From contig JAHLEZ010000001.1 of assembly GCA_020726505.1 (NCBI GenBank), positions 5,456,001 to 5,520,000 on the forward strand: 64,000 bases of DNA, given 5' to 3'. Source of the stretch: Leptodontidium sp. MPI-SDFR-AT-0119. Its lineage: Eukaryota > Ascomycota > Leotiomycetes > Helotiales > Leptodontidiaceae. Below are positions 1-11,215 of the stretch, piece after piece. A program made the position numbers and the translations under genes. The notes below the pieces were generated by a model that was not told the origin of the DNA, did no database searches, and saw only the letters and a list, made by a program, of their open reading frames with translations. Position 1 is the stretch's first letter. Each line of letters starts with the position of its first letter.

Positions 1-472
1 AAGCGCTGTTCACACTTCGTCGTAGCTGAGCGTGGAATGGCTCAGAAGTTGTGCTGAAAAGGGAAGGGAGACGATGTCCTCCAGCCACTGACTGCTGGAC
101 TGGGTAGAATTCAGACTATTTAGACACTCAGTATTGCTCCAGGGAATAAAAGCCTTTACCACCTACCTTCACGAACCCCTTGTTAAGACCATATATTGAT
201 TTTAGTGCCTTTGGATCCGAAAACGACAGATTGTTTGGCCCCAATCGGACCACATCACCCAGCTCCTCGTGTAACCGGATATGCTCAACTTCAGGGCGTC
301 GCTTGTACACAATCCAGAACCTCCACCAATCCGTCAAGGAAGCAATAAAGGGCCCTGGGTATTTTTGAAGGCCTCTGTTGAATCGATTGCTGGCAAGATA
401 CGCAACGAACGCGACACTTAGCACAATTGGCCAGTTTTGCAAAAGCACGACAGCGATGGTTTCGGCCGCCAT
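1..472 (-). CDS. cytochrome P450, N-terminal part (runs off the window)
   Basis: This is the 5' end of a microsomal cytochrome P450 monooxygenase, which would use heme and NADPH-P450 reductase at the ER. Exon 1 is 167-472 and an intron lies at 116-166 (minus-strand GTAGGT..TAG, 51 bp). Exon 2 runs from 115 past base 1. The N terminus has a membrane anchor at about residues 6-27 and then the P450 hinge motif KYPGPF (residues 37-42). The text RLGPNNLSFSDPKALKSIYG is typical of fungal P450s. After splicing, exon 2 reads SEFYPVQQSV and LRRSVNSA, which match the conserved helix B-C region and confirm the junction. The heme-binding cysteine region lies outside the window, so family and substrate cannot be assigned. 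Codons are intact as far as seen. Confidence 0.88.
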
Positions 473-2223
473 GTTAGTTGCTGTATAATTCTATCCCACT
501 TGTAGAGAGAGCTTCTGCGTCGGTGATGCGGCTATGTTCCGCAGATACAACTCGAATCGAAACCCCCAAAGAGTTGGACCTGAAAATGCGATATCAAAAG
601 ATCTTCAACGACAACAACCTGCGAGCTTTGCGCACTTAAGGAAATACGAGAGTGTTCAAGTAACGGATAATAAGAAAGACCGTCCTGTCCTTAAAGCATG
701 ACCTCTCGGGACATCGAAACGACGAGGAAAACGAAGTATATTAAATGGCAGCCCACATGCGGCACAGCCCGGCAGAGGTCCATCTCGCAAGTAACACACT
801 TGTCTGCCGTAAAGGCAAGTAGTTGAAAGTACCGTTTCCACGACCAAACACCCGCTTTCCTGCGTTTGATACTTTCGCACTAGGCTTGGCAATGACCGTC
901 GGGGAGGAAGGACGTCCTATAAGACAGCTGCCGAACGATACTTGTGACGCCTGCACCTCACATCGTTACTTTGTCGGAGAACTAGCAGTGACGCGCACAC
1001 CTACTCGCGCTCGCATCTGGTCTCTTTCGTTTCGTCTGACAGGGAAGGCCCCCTAACCGACATTCGGTATTAGAGCCCGCTGTCAATCCTGAGTTGTTCC
1101 GGGGTCCTCTCGAGACCAACTCGGAATGTCTGTTGCGCTGCAATAACCTGGTGGGAAGTGTGCTCGGCCTAGTCAACGAGTCGTACCAGGTCCGGCAGAT
1201 ACAAATGGTTGCTCATCCGGGTTTATGGGCAAGAATAGCTCACCGTGCAGCTGTCAGACAGGCATTTCAGAGTGGAGAGTGGGAAGGGAACTGTAAGCCG
1301 ACAAAATTTGTATGACCCCGCCATTTGTGGCTGACAGGATGAGTGAGTGAGTGAGTTGTGGGAGGAGGGGTAATGTTGGTCTGGGCGGAGTGGTATTGGC
1401 CGTGCTCTTCGTAATAACAGGAATGCAATGTCTTGGGTCTGATGGGTGGATTGATGGCTTGCTTGCTTGCATTATTAGAACGGTCTGACAGGCCGAGTGC
1501 ATGAAATGATGCTGCTCGCGCTGAGAGAGGATGTTCCTGCGAGACGGGACGGATGAGTGGACGTTGGAATGGAAGTGCTGGAGCTCAAAGGTGGATGGAT
1601 GTGGGGCCGAGCGAAAAGACCGAAGAGCGAAGTGACGATCACGGGATCATTCAAGCGAAGTTGACATCGGCAAATGCTCCCCTTTCACTTGCCGTGCTCA
1701 CGTACGAAAGGGGGAATCAGAGTTCGCCGAAATCATCATCTTGCAGGGCTTTAGCATGTTTTGTCTCCGCCTCATCTCATCTCGAAGTCAAATATTTCAC
1801 GGCAGTTGTTTGGACCGGCTCTGGAACACGAGAGAGGGAGTTAAACCGGAGAACCCCCAACGGGAATCGAACAGGTGCAGAACTTGTCTCGTCAGAGACC
1901 GATCCAGCGAAGCCTTTTGAAGGTTAGTAATCCCGATTGAGTTCAACAACGGTCCCTTTGTGTGAGTCCAGTGCGAGAAGATCTGGGGGCAGATCCCACC
2001 AGTGGGGTAATGGGTTTCATTGGGCGAGAGAACGAGAAAGCGCCTAGATAGCGGGAATAAATCAATTCGATTCAGAGATTGATGCTCTATCCTATTCCCT
2101 GAATAAGGATCCGTGAGTGAAATGCTCCAAACGCCAGTAACGCCGACTCCCGAGCATATCCGATGTTCGTCCCGTTCCGTAAAGTTTCTCACCAAAACGC
2201 CATAGGGTAAATGGTTGACTGAA
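473..2223. other. intergenic, P450 upstream region and SPT3 3' flank
   Basis: About 1.75 kb with no supportable gene. Open frames on both strands have no family features. It holds short simple repeats: four GAGT units at 1341-1356 and a CTTG run near 1459. One long open frame on the minus strand (1797-2223) is continuous with SPT3 only if the last SPT3 intron is retained. Confidence 0.55.
1341..1356. repeat. (GAGT)4 microsatellite
   Basis: Four perfect tandem GAGT units in non-coding DNA. It is a simple repeat with no evident function. Confidence 0.8.
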
Positions 2224-3409
2224 TCAGAACTGGAAACAATGTTAGTATGAAGTTGTTTATTTAGTAACGGGGAACACACCAGTTTCAGCGGTGTACGGTT
2301 GAGACCCCTCGAAAAATTGCACATCGCACGCTGCTTAGTCGGTCTTATTTGCAGCCTTCTGAAAGCCTCTTGAATATGTCTCGATTCCACAGGGGTGCGT
2401 CCTTCAGAAGGCGGATCGAACAGTCCTTGGATCTTTCGCTTCTTGCCCGTCTGTTCTCCGCCTGTCTTGTCCTTCACTAGATCCTCCTGTTCTTTGATCT
2501 TGAGAGCCTCTTCGGTCAAGGTCTGCACAATCTCAAATGTGAGGAAACCCAAGATATCAACGATGTCATCGTTAGGTTTGGAATCCGTAACAACACTGAA
2601 GCCTGCCCATTCCTTGAACCTCTTGCCCTTGCGGAATGTGAAGGACGCTTGACGGTATTCTGACCAAGTGACATACTCCTCTTTGGTCATGGCTTTCGTA
2701 CGCTCATCGGCCTTCTTGAGACGTTGAAGAGTAGCATAGTTCATCTCCTCTTCATCCTCGTCATCCTCATCTTCGCGCTCGGGCACTTCTTGGTTGTAGA
2801 ATGATGGCACTTCCCAAGGTAAACCGACTTTGGCCTTCTTGTTCTTCTTGGCTGTATCGACGACTGGACCACCAGCCGCTGCACCTACTGGCTCGTCTCC
2901 CGTTCCAATATCAGCATCTCCCCCTTTGTCGTCTGAGTCCTTTACATTCTTTCTGACATCCTTCCATGAGAGGAAAGTACGGAGACGTGATACTTTGGCT
3001 TGGTCGTGGCGGATAAGAAAGATCAGATCGTCTGTTGATATCGACCTACTACCACGACGTGATGCTTGTTCGGTGCATTGTCGAAGCTGCGTCTAGTTAG
3101 CTGTATTGTACTAACAGAATTGCGCTTGGGATCTGCGATATTTGACGCTGATTGCCATACCATTTCAATGACCTGCTGCCGTACAATCTCCTCAATGATA
3201 CCCGTAGTCTCTGCAGATGCTTCAGCTGTCTCTCCGGACACATACATCATCTATCGACGAAAATTAGTTCCATATCTCATAATGGCACCCCTCCACCTAA
3301 TAGAACGCTGGCTGTCGCAACGATTGTCCTGGCCCACAACCTCCGAAGAATCTCATCGCCAACTCACCTGCTGGATCTCCGTCCGGTACTTCGCCGTCTT
3401 GTCCGCCAT
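2224..3409 (-). CDS. SPT3: SAGA complex subunit Spt3
   Basis: Spt3 is the SAGA co-activator subunit that contacts TBP. It carries two histone-fold regions resembling TAF13 and TAF11. Exons are 3368-3409, 3161-3250, 2280-3086 and 2224-2229, giving 314 aa; introns are 117, 74 and 50 bp. The N-terminal fold covers about residues 15-92 and includes [13 protein letters not shown] and [20 protein letters not shown]. An acidic linker [15 protein letters not shown] leads to the second fold (about 157-265, with [20 protein letters not shown]). The C terminus has the family signature [10 protein letters not shown] and ends TPLKLF. The last exon carries only Phe and the stop codon, after an intron with a clear ACTAAC branch point. 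Without splicing the frame stays open for about 140 more codons, which I read as chance. The start ATG opens [14 protein letters not shown], as in relatives. Confidence 0.93.
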
Positions 3410-4088
3410 CTTGCCCGGCTTTTACTCTGCTCCTCCTCCGTTGGCTGATGTCCGCAAATTCTGTACCCCTCGACTGGTCTGACGTCGAAGTGCTGGCTCT
3501 GCTGCGCATCCGCCGAGGATGAATTGCCCGCGATTTGCCGAATGCCAGGAAATGGAATGGGAGAGGTGTAACTGCTTTCCTATGCTTGAATGCGTCAATG
3601 TTCTTCGTGAGTGATGTGTGTTTTCAAAGGAATATGCAATCGCGGTCCATTCATGAGGCTACGCGAGGCTACCAAGAAGGACTATGCGCTTAACCGCTTT
3701 GGGCAACTCTACCAGTTTGGATATCCTTTCCTGTTTAGACTGGAGGATGTGAAATGGGTCATATTATTTGTGGATAAATTGGCTTGATTTTTGATACAAT
3801 TTGGCCTGAGCTTGAGACTATTAAGGTCCAGATCGCATTTTTTCAAAGCCTCATATGTCATATCGTCAGAGATTTTTGACCTCGATGTACCCATTAGATG
3901 TTACATTTTCAGGTTTCTAGATTTGTTCTATCAAACATCGTCACCGTGGCAAGCCAACCATGGAACTCCCTCCCTAATTGTTGCAGAATCTAAAGGCATA
4001 CCCAGACAACCACTCGAAAATCCCAATAAACGCCTACCCCAACCTTGAGCCAATGCAAATGTGCTCGATGTGCCCCTTTGTATCAAAA
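3410..4088. other. intergenic, SPT3 promoter side
   Basis: 679 bp between the SPT3 start and the stop of the next minus-strand gene. It is AT-rich around 3720-3920 and has a short direct repeat (GAGGCTACSC) near 3655. No gene is supportable here. Confidence 0.55.
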
Positions 4089-5388
4089 TTACCAAGGCAT
4101 TAGGCCAGCTGGTAACATGGGATACTCCTCTCCATCAATCCACTCCGTCTGTTCCCCTGTCCCAGCACCATACATGCCATCCCATCCATCCTCCGTACGT
4201 TTCCAGTTATTGTGACAGTCACCTGGTACGTACTTCGCCGCGTCCATCTTCAGCATCATTTTAACCTCTGGGCAATAACCCCAGATATGTTTCCGCATCT
4301 CAGGAGTGCCCCAAATCCCACCGTGGAGAGTCTCTCCACTGCCTCCCGTGTGATAACCCATTGGTTCATAGAACCCGTCTCTCCAGTCATCAATTCCTTT
4401 GATCAACTCTCCCGCTTTCGTAGTATCCCCAGGCTTCTTGCCTTTTCCTTTCTTCTTGTCTGCTCCAACCTTCTCCCCTGGCCCTCCATACATCTCCCCA
4501 CTGAACGTCAAACTCATAGTTCCGTTTGCGAGTTTCGCCCCAGGTCGATGACCAAGTCGGTCTGTAAGCCACACATCTTCTGGCTCTGTGTTTGGAATCC
4601 GCTGCTGATTCCTGAGAACTTCAATTATAGTGCTCACGCGCCTGAGACTAAGTCCTCCATTGCCACCAAAACGCCCATTCGGATTCCACGGCGCTCCCAC
4701 CCAATCGTAATCTAGCCAGCTATTGAGAGTTTGTCTGCTATTTGCGCAAAGCATGCTATCAGTCTGGAAGACCAAGAGCCATTCCGCAGGCTGTAAAACC
4801 GTCTCGTACAGCCATAAAGTCGTCAAGAATCTGCTAATCTCCTCCTGGCTCCCAGTCGACATGTTCGCTGGGATGTATGTGAGGTCCAACTTTCCACTTG
4901 CGACGTGATTGCGGATCGCACGACTGGTATTGAGATACTCCACTGATTCGAGGGAGCCCATGAAGCGGAAGCGCCAGTCGGGAGGGACGACGGACATGAA
5001 ATGTAGCATGAGCGGTGCCAGGATGGGATTGATCCGATTCTCGATCAAGAGGGCAACTTTGCTGACATTGTAGGGCGAGATGGGACCGTCGGTGCCATAA
5101 TCAAGAGAGAGACTGGGTAGACTGGGGAGGGAGGGCGTTTCAGGGATGGAAGGCCGGAGGAGGAGGATCGTGAGGATACTGGTTGTTTGTCAGTTCTGGT
5201 GTAGGGAAATGGAAGTTATCTTTAAAGGAGAAACCGAAGACGCACAAGAATAGTAGGATTGCGCCACCTGCGCGCATTCGTCTGGTTGTCTTTGACCATC
5301 CTGCTAGCACGACAGACTTCACAGACTCCCATGCATCATCGATCGTCATGTCGCTCGTGGAAGAGGCCATCGTGTCGGTTGTGGCCAA
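4089..5388 (-). CDS. DUF5672 family membrane protein, glycosyltransferase-like
   Basis: Two exons, 5180-5388 and 4089-5121, with a 58-bp intron (minus-strand GTATCC..CCCCAG), encode 413 aa. One membrane anchor lies at about residues 40-56, so a type II secretory-pathway protein is likely. The rest matches the fungal DUF5672 family: LLIENRINPILAPLMLHFM (about 94-112), WLLVFQTDSMLCANS (about 184-198), DYDWVGAPW and FGGNGGLSLR (about 221-231). The D-S-M-L segment, acidic WVGAPW segment and GGNGG loop look like a GT-A-type nucleotide-sugar fold, but that is inference; no substrate is known to me. A Lys/Gly-rich insert at about 311-326 interrupts the C-terminal part. The 5' donor is not consensus, but frame and length support it. 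Confidence 0.8.
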
Positions 5389-6030
5389 GCCAGTCGCAGG
5401 CCTTAAGTGTGGTGCGAGATGGATAATTCAATGTTTGATCGGTGAGTCGAAAGAGTGCGCTGCGAAAGGACAGCGTCGAGTACGACTGCACGACACGACA
5501 GAAAGTCGGTTGCAATCTGGAGATTGTCCTCGTACCGGAGGGAGGGATGGGATTCTTGGTACGACAAGGGCTGTGAGTCCACCAAGATGGGTCTTGTTTG
5601 ACCGTTGCTTGGCGTCGCGTCCTCTTTGAACGGGCTAAACCCGGAATGTATAATGAATTGAATCTCACTCGTATATGACATTTGACATTGACATTTGATA
5701 TTTGACATTTGAAGTAGAAATTTTGTCAAGGGTCGAAAATAGCTGTCACACTCGCGGAAAGCTGGCTCTATTTGAAAATTTGGCTTTTGAATGGAATTCG
5801 GTTTTATGAGGAAATTCCACAAGTCATTTTAGGACACATTTCATGGCCAGGTCAACAAAAACTCCTAACACTTGGAACGCATTGGGTTGTAAGAGACTAC
5901 TTCAGCGGAGACAGCATCGCCGTTATATCCATTTTTCGGTAGACATGCCTCCATTAGGTAGTTCTCATTAGTTTACGAACATTTGGCCTGTTCTTCACAG
6001 CCTGTCCAATCTTTACCCAACCATTCAACC
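5389..6030. other. intergenic with short tandem TGACATT repeat
   Basis: 642 bp between the start of the DUF5672 gene and the stop of the nitrilase gene. It contains the tandem repeat at 5676-5714 and no recognisable gene. Confidence 0.55.
5676..5714. repeat. imperfect tandem TGACATT/TGATATT repeat
   Basis: Five to six adjacent copies of a 6-7 bp unit (TGACATT, TTGACAT, TTGATAT) lie about 290 bp upstream of the DUF5672 start codon. The period alternates between 6 and 7 bases, so this is a degenerate microsatellite. Confidence 0.75.
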
Positions 6031-6971
6031 TCAGCTGCTGACGTCCGGATACACATCAAATCTCCTTTGTCCATAGATCGGAATACCCTTCCTCGTATCA
6101 ACGATCTTCGTATTCTCCAAATCCGCAAAGACTGTCTCCTCAGCCTCCTCAGCCTCAACCATCACCGCCGCCATAGGATCACACACTAGACTATGTCCCC
6201 AAGCATGATAGCTAGCACTCATGTCTCTTGCCGGACTACACAGCGCAACATACACCTGGTTATCCATAGCCCTGGCCTGCCCCTGCAGTTTCCAGTGTAA
6301 AGGTCCAGTCGTGGTATTGAATGCGCCAGGGTAGATCAACGCAAAACACCCTTTCCTCGCCGCGATCATAGCCAACTCTGGAAAGCGAATATCGTAGCAA
6401 ATCGCAACAGCTATCTTCCCATACTCCGGCAGATCAACGATAGTAACCTGATTGCCCGGCGACAAGACCTCGGATTCCTTAAATGTGATCTTGCCCGGGA
6501 TATCGATGTCAAATAGATGCACCTTGCGATGTGTAGCAAGCAGCTTGCCTTCCGGCGAGAATGTGAGGGAGGTGTTGTAGTATTTCTTCGTTTCGGTATC
6601 AAGTTCTGGAATCGAGCCGCCGACTAGATATGCTTTTGCTTCTGCGGCCATGGCAGATAGGGCGTGAAAAGAGGGGGATTGCTCTTTCGTAGGTGGGGTT
6701 GGGAGGAGCGTCTCGGCGTAGGAGGGGAAGTAATCGCAGCCGTAGGGCGAATTGAAACATTCTGGCAGGACGATGATATTGGCCCCCTTGGATGCTGCGG
6801 AGAGAACCTTTTCCCGCGCGTGGGCGAGGTTGTGAGTCTTGTCTGCGCCTATTTGTTTGGTTAGCTGTAAGTACTGTATTGAAAGAAGGCATAGCTTGAA
6901 GCTCAGTTAGACGAACCACTTGCGAGCTGCACAAGGGCTAGCTTGACTGGTTTTCTAAGAAGATCCGTCAT
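6031..6971 (-). CDS. NIT2: omega-amidase, nitrilase family (NIT2 type)
   Basis: A carbon-nitrogen hydrolase that by homology converts 2-oxoglutaramate and 2-oxosuccinamate to the 2-oxo acids plus ammonia. Exons 6917-6971 and 6031-6848 give 290 aa, close to human NIT2. The 68-bp intron begins GTTCGT, a weak donor, but it restores the conserved LVQLASGADKTHNLA junction. The catalytic triad is visible: Glu48 in IIVLPECF, Lys127 in HRKVHLFDIDIPGKITF and Cys168 in AICYDIRFPE. The segments YPGAFNTTTGPLHW and ARAMDNQVYVALCSPARD are diagnostic for NIT2/NIT3 rather than for true nitrilases. There is no obvious mitochondrial presequence, so it is probably cytosolic. Confidence 0.92.
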
Positions 6972-7529
6972 TGTAGATATGGTTCTCCTAGGATTTGTAA
7001 AGGTACGAAATGTGCGAAGAGTTCTGAACATATTGAAGGTTGGTTCATTGTTGTAGTACTTGCACAGTATGATGGCATCGGTTCAAAATCCCGCTATCGG
7101 CTTGAATGCCGATAGATAGTGGGATGCAACCTTGTTCGTTGGAAGCTTGGCGGAGTTGTGGTCCTTTTCCCGACGACCTGGTTCTTTTCCCGAAACTCAA
7201 TCCTAGCTGTGGATTGGCTAAATATAAATGGTGGATCAAGATCCGATTTGTCTGTATCGGATTCACCCCTTGGAAAGGTGAGCTTGAGCTGTTGGCAGCG
7301 TTTCATCTGTATGTTTGGATGCCAAATCTGTCTGAAAGATGCACCGGTGCTTCTGAGGAATTGTAGCAATTGTTTCTGCAGGTGACCTAGCAAGATTCCC
7401 CAGCTAGCATTCATTTTGTATCAGAAATGGAGCAACTCTATTACTACTAGAATAATAGCCAAGTGTTTGACCCCCTTCCCTATCCATTCATCCCCAACAG
7501 CCTTGAGTTGATTACCTCATTTCCCCCTC
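6972..7529. other. intergenic, NIT2 promoter side
   Basis: 558 bp with no gene. It contains the perfect inverted repeat at 7094-7115. Confidence 0.55.
7094..7115. repeat. perfect 8-bp inverted repeat with 6-nt loop
   Basis: CTATCGGC, loop TTGAAT, then GCCGATAG. It sits about 125 bp upstream of the NIT2 start codon. A flanking CCCGCTAT/ATAGTGGG pair could extend it with a wobble. It could be a dimeric protein-binding site or chance. Confidence 0.6.
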
Positions 7530-8722
7530 TCATCTCTCCCTGCAGACATCGTAACTCCTAAAGCCACTTTGATCTACCCATTTACTGAGATTTTCAATCA
7601 TCAACGGATTGATCCCTCTATTCGTCTTGATGAACAGCAATTCAAACGGACGAACACTGAACCCAGCATACGCGCCCTCACGTAACATATCTCCGTCATA
7701 AGTACAATTTTCGAAAGCGTAGTCTCGCTGGGATTGGAAAATCGTCATCATGACATCGACGTGGTAGCCGGCGGATTTCATGAGAGGAGTTGTACGGATC
7801 TCACCCACTACCGCCTGGTCGAGTGTTGGGAAACACTCTCCTATTCCTGCCGGTGTGAGCATGATGTTGAGCCCTATAGTGTCGGTAGCCCAAATCATTG
7901 AATTCACATGCTGGTCGCCGCCTCCAAGGCAGTTGATGGACGAACCGACGAGCTGGACGTGTTAGCTAGGAGATTAGCAGGTGGCGAAGTAAGCCAAAGA
8001 GGACTTACTTTAACTTTCTCGTTTAACTTGTTCAAGTACGCATCTGTCCAGCACTCTTTAGACCAATGCGGAACAAAAGGTCCCCGTATGCTTGCGTTCA
8101 TCAAGATGAACCTCTTGTAGATGTCCCTCAAAGCTTTCCCGCCCCTCTTCCTCGCAGTAAGTACTTCCCAATGAGACCCAAGATCATAACATGTATTCCT
8201 GCGCCTGATGATCTTGATATTAGGCTGGTCTCGAGGAATGAAACCATCGGCATCAGTTTCTCCATTCAGAATGAAGATGAAATCGGCGGCAGCGTGGAGT
8301 CCATGCTTGACGAAAAACTGGAGATTGACCCTCGCATAATCTGATTCCACGTAGACATATGTAACCAAAGGGACGTCCGGTCTGACGAGTGGCTTGGGCG
8401 GTACGTTGGAAGGAAGCGCGGTATCAAATCTATCAAGGGGTGAAGTGGGTTGGAGAATCTTGAGGGTCTTTGACGACAGCTTCGTTGGGTTGATTTCCAA
8501 TTTAGGAGCCTCAAGTTGTTGTTCCCCGTAGGTCACGACATGGATAGGTGGAGCAACTTAGTATTGATGGTAGGATGAAGCAAAGCAGAATTTTGGAATG
8601 CAACCAGAGAAATGCCTACCTACATCGTGGTTGATCCCCAGAAAGCCCAGAAGACAAACAGCTAGAACGACAAGGACGCCCACGAGGCGAATTGATAGAG
8701 ATGGACAGTTATAGCCAGCCAT
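7530..8722 (-). CDS. type II membrane glycosyltransferase-like protein
   Basis: Three exons (8620-8722, 8009-8556, 7530-7952; introns 63 and 56 bp) encode 357 aa. A single N-terminal anchor (about residues 10-29, RLVGVLVVLAVCLLGFLGI) predicts a Golgi or ER type II topology. The lumenal part contains VTYVYVESDYARVNLQFFVKH, HAAADFIFILNGETDAD, RRRNTCYDLGSHWEVL, RFILMNASIRGPFVPHW and DVMMTIFQSQ. This pattern occurs in an uncharacterised fungal and algal family that I place near rhamnan-synthesis-type glycosyltransferases on motif style only. In exon 1 a second GTAGG donor four bases downstream of the first is the only one that keeps frame with the TACTAAG acceptor. The enzyme activity is inferred, not established. 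Confidence 0.75.
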
Positions 8723-9278
8723 TGGAATAAACTCTAGACCTCAGCGGCATTAAACAGCGTGAAAGTTATTAAAATGCAAACATAGTACAACTTTCTGGAC
8801 TTCCAGCACGTTGATTCATCTTCACTGTGGCCACTAGGATGTGATGGAGATCATTGTCTGATCTAGACAAAAGACATCTCCTTGCAGTGAAAAAGAAAAT
8901 TCTTGTTTACCACAGTGAGACAATGACTATGATAAGTCACTTGAGGAATGAGATGAAAATCCGATGTTGACATCTCGGCAAGCCAAGGAAGTTGAGACAT
9001 GGGCCTGGCCAGAATCCAAGTGCCCTGTGGAAACCTGGACCTTGTGCTTGCAGCTCAAGTTTCAGCGGGGCAGAATCCAAGGCGGTGGGCCCGACATTTC
9101 TCGATTCGGAACATCCCCTTCCTCCTGTCGCAACGCCACACTTTTCTCCAAGTATATTTCACTTGGTCTCACGCAACTCGACTCCTGCTAGGAATGCCGT
9201 GATCGTTATCCTACCTACACTCATTCTTCGACTCCATTTCTTCCAGCAGACGCTTCAATTGCTGCCGTTCTAGCAATA
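8723..9278. promoter_or_regulatory. shared divergent promoter region
   Basis: 556 bp between two divergently transcribed secretory-pathway genes (the GT-like gene on minus and the TPT transporter on plus). No strong TATA box or gene is visible. Confidence 0.45.
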
Positions 9279-10748
9279 ATGGCAACCACCGATCGCATTG
9301 CTTCAGCGAGTTCCTCCGTAACTGCGGCTGAACCGTACGACGACAATGAGAAGATGAGTGAAGGGAGACTGAAGACTCCAGATGAGATGGATATTGGCGA
9401 TGATATCGAGCGCGCAGAACTCCTATCGGAACACGATGACGGCGACGAGAAGCCCGCACCTGCGCTAAAGCCGGACACGTCAACACGAACTGCTGTGATA
9501 TGGATGGTTGTGAACACATTAGCAACTATTGGCATCGTATGTTTTTCGCAGACTTTACTCTAGTGATCGCATTACCCCACAGTCTCTAACATCTCTCTGC
9601 AGGTCTTCACAAACAAAGCCATCTTCTCAGACCCTTCCTTGAAGCTCGCGCAACTTACGTTCGCGGCGTTCCACTTCTTCATAACATGGCTCACGCTCTT
9701 CACCATCTCACGCCCCCGATTCGCATTCTTTGTACCTAGGAAGGTGGCAATCAAGGAGATTATCCCGCTCGCAGTCGCCATGTCTCTGAATGTCATCCTG
9801 CCAAATCTATCACTGGCCTTCTCAACAGTCACCTTCTATCAAGTCGCACGAATCCTCCTCACCCCTACGGTCGCCCTCATGAATTTTGTTCTCTACAAAT
9901 CTACACTTCCCAGAAATGCTATTCTCGCCTTGATTCCAGCATGTTTGGGTGTTGGAATGGTATCATACTACGACTCGCTGCCTAGCGCAGATGCCAGCGT
10001 CAAGACCACCAGTAGCTTGGGAGTTATCTTTGCCTTCAGTGGAATCTTTGCAAGCTCCCTGTATACCATCTGGATTGCCAGTTACCACAAGAAGCTCCAG
10101 ATGAACAGTATGCAATTGCTGTTCAACCAGGCACCTCTGGCAGCTTTCATGCTTCTTTACGTCATTCCATTTGTTGACACTTTCCCAACGTGGACGGAAG
10201 TCCCAATTAACAGATGGGTCATGATTATGATGGTAAGATAGTCCCATTCCAAATTTGGCACTTGTTTGGCCTCGTATATGCAAAAGTCAGCAGCTAACAT
10301 TTCCTTAGTCTGGCCTGTTCGCCTGCGTAATCAACATCTCCCAATTTTTTATCATCGCACAGACCGGTCCCGTATCCAGCACAGTAGTCGGTCACGTCAA
10401 GACCTGCTCCATCGTCGCATTAGGGTGGATTACTTCAGGCCGTGCTGTTGGGGACAAATCTATCATTGGAGTCTTCATTGCCATTGGAGGAATCATCTCG
10501 TAAGTTACCTTTCAAGACCCACAACCCAAGATAGTTTCCTTGAGGACTGCTCTGTTGGGTTTGCAGACAAGACTTGGGGCGTTTCAACTTGTTCGCGTCA
10601 TTCGCCTCAGAAAGCGAGTCCGAACATTCAAGCGTCTTGGATTCATTATTTCAAAAAAGTCATTCCATCCAAAGCCAAAAAGGTTACTAACATACTTTAC
10701 AGCTACTCGATTGTCATGCTGAAGCATAAAGCTCAACAGGGCAAGTAA
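9279..10748 (+). CDS. triose-phosphate transporter family protein (SLC35E-like)
   Basis: Four exons, 9279-9536, 9603-10232, 10309-10499 and 10703-10748, give 374 aa. Introns are 66, 76 and 203 bp. An 80-residue acidic cytosolic N terminus precedes about nine to ten membrane helices, beginning with AVIWMVVNTLATIGI and ending GVFIAIGGIISYSIVML. The signatures FTNKAIFSDPSLKLAQLTFAAFHF and GPVSSTVVGHVKTC are typical of the TPT/DUF250 branch of the drug/metabolite transporter superfamily, closest in style to SLC35E3. The family exchanges phosphorylated sugars or nucleotide sugars across Golgi/ER membranes; the substrate here is unknown. Start chosen: ATG opening MATTDRIAS. The short last exon carries the KHKAQQGK tail, a dilysine-like end that would suit ER/Golgi retention. 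Confidence 0.87.
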
Positions 10749-11215
10749 AAATCGGACGATCCTTTTCCTCATTATCGGTTTCAGAAAATATTAAGCATGT
10801 GGGAAGCAAGCATTAGTTGGCGTCGTCGATTACGCGTCCTCATTTACGAGCCAGGGGCAAATTTCACTTAAGCTCCGTTGTACCAATGGTTTCAAAGACA
10901 ATAGATCGTCGTCGTTTAGTTATCCCGTTTGGGTGTTTGGGCGTTGCAGGTCTAGATGGTATTTTGGGTGGTTTGTCTGAGTGTGCCGTGAATTGCAGTG
11001 CTTTGATGGAGCCTTGAGTTTTTACAACTGTGACTTGTTGTATGATGGCCTTGCAGAACGGATTACCTCACCCACCGCTTCTTCCGAGTCATCCTCGAGA
11101 TTTATTGCGGTCTCTATCTCACTTCTGTGGTACCAAATGCAAACACTTGACATCCACACTCCACTAGAACAGACCCAAAGTGAAGAGAGAGAGAAAATAC
11201 CAACACCAAAGACAA
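10749..11215. other. convergent intergenic spacer
   Basis: 467 bp between convergent stop codons (TPT transporter and CIA30). No gene or repeat was noticed; it is presumably 3' UTRs. Confidence 0.55.

Noticed and set aside
1840..1925. Minus-strand GTTCGATTCCCGTTG that looks like a tRNA B box
   Set aside because: The flanking T-arm and acceptor stems do not pair, no matching anticodon arm could be drawn, and no A box stands at the right distance.
1797..2223. SPT3 frame continuing for 140 codons after KLV
   Set aside because: A GTGTGT..ACTAAC..CAG intron of 50 bp and the end TPLKLF give the usual family C terminus. The extension has no conserved text.
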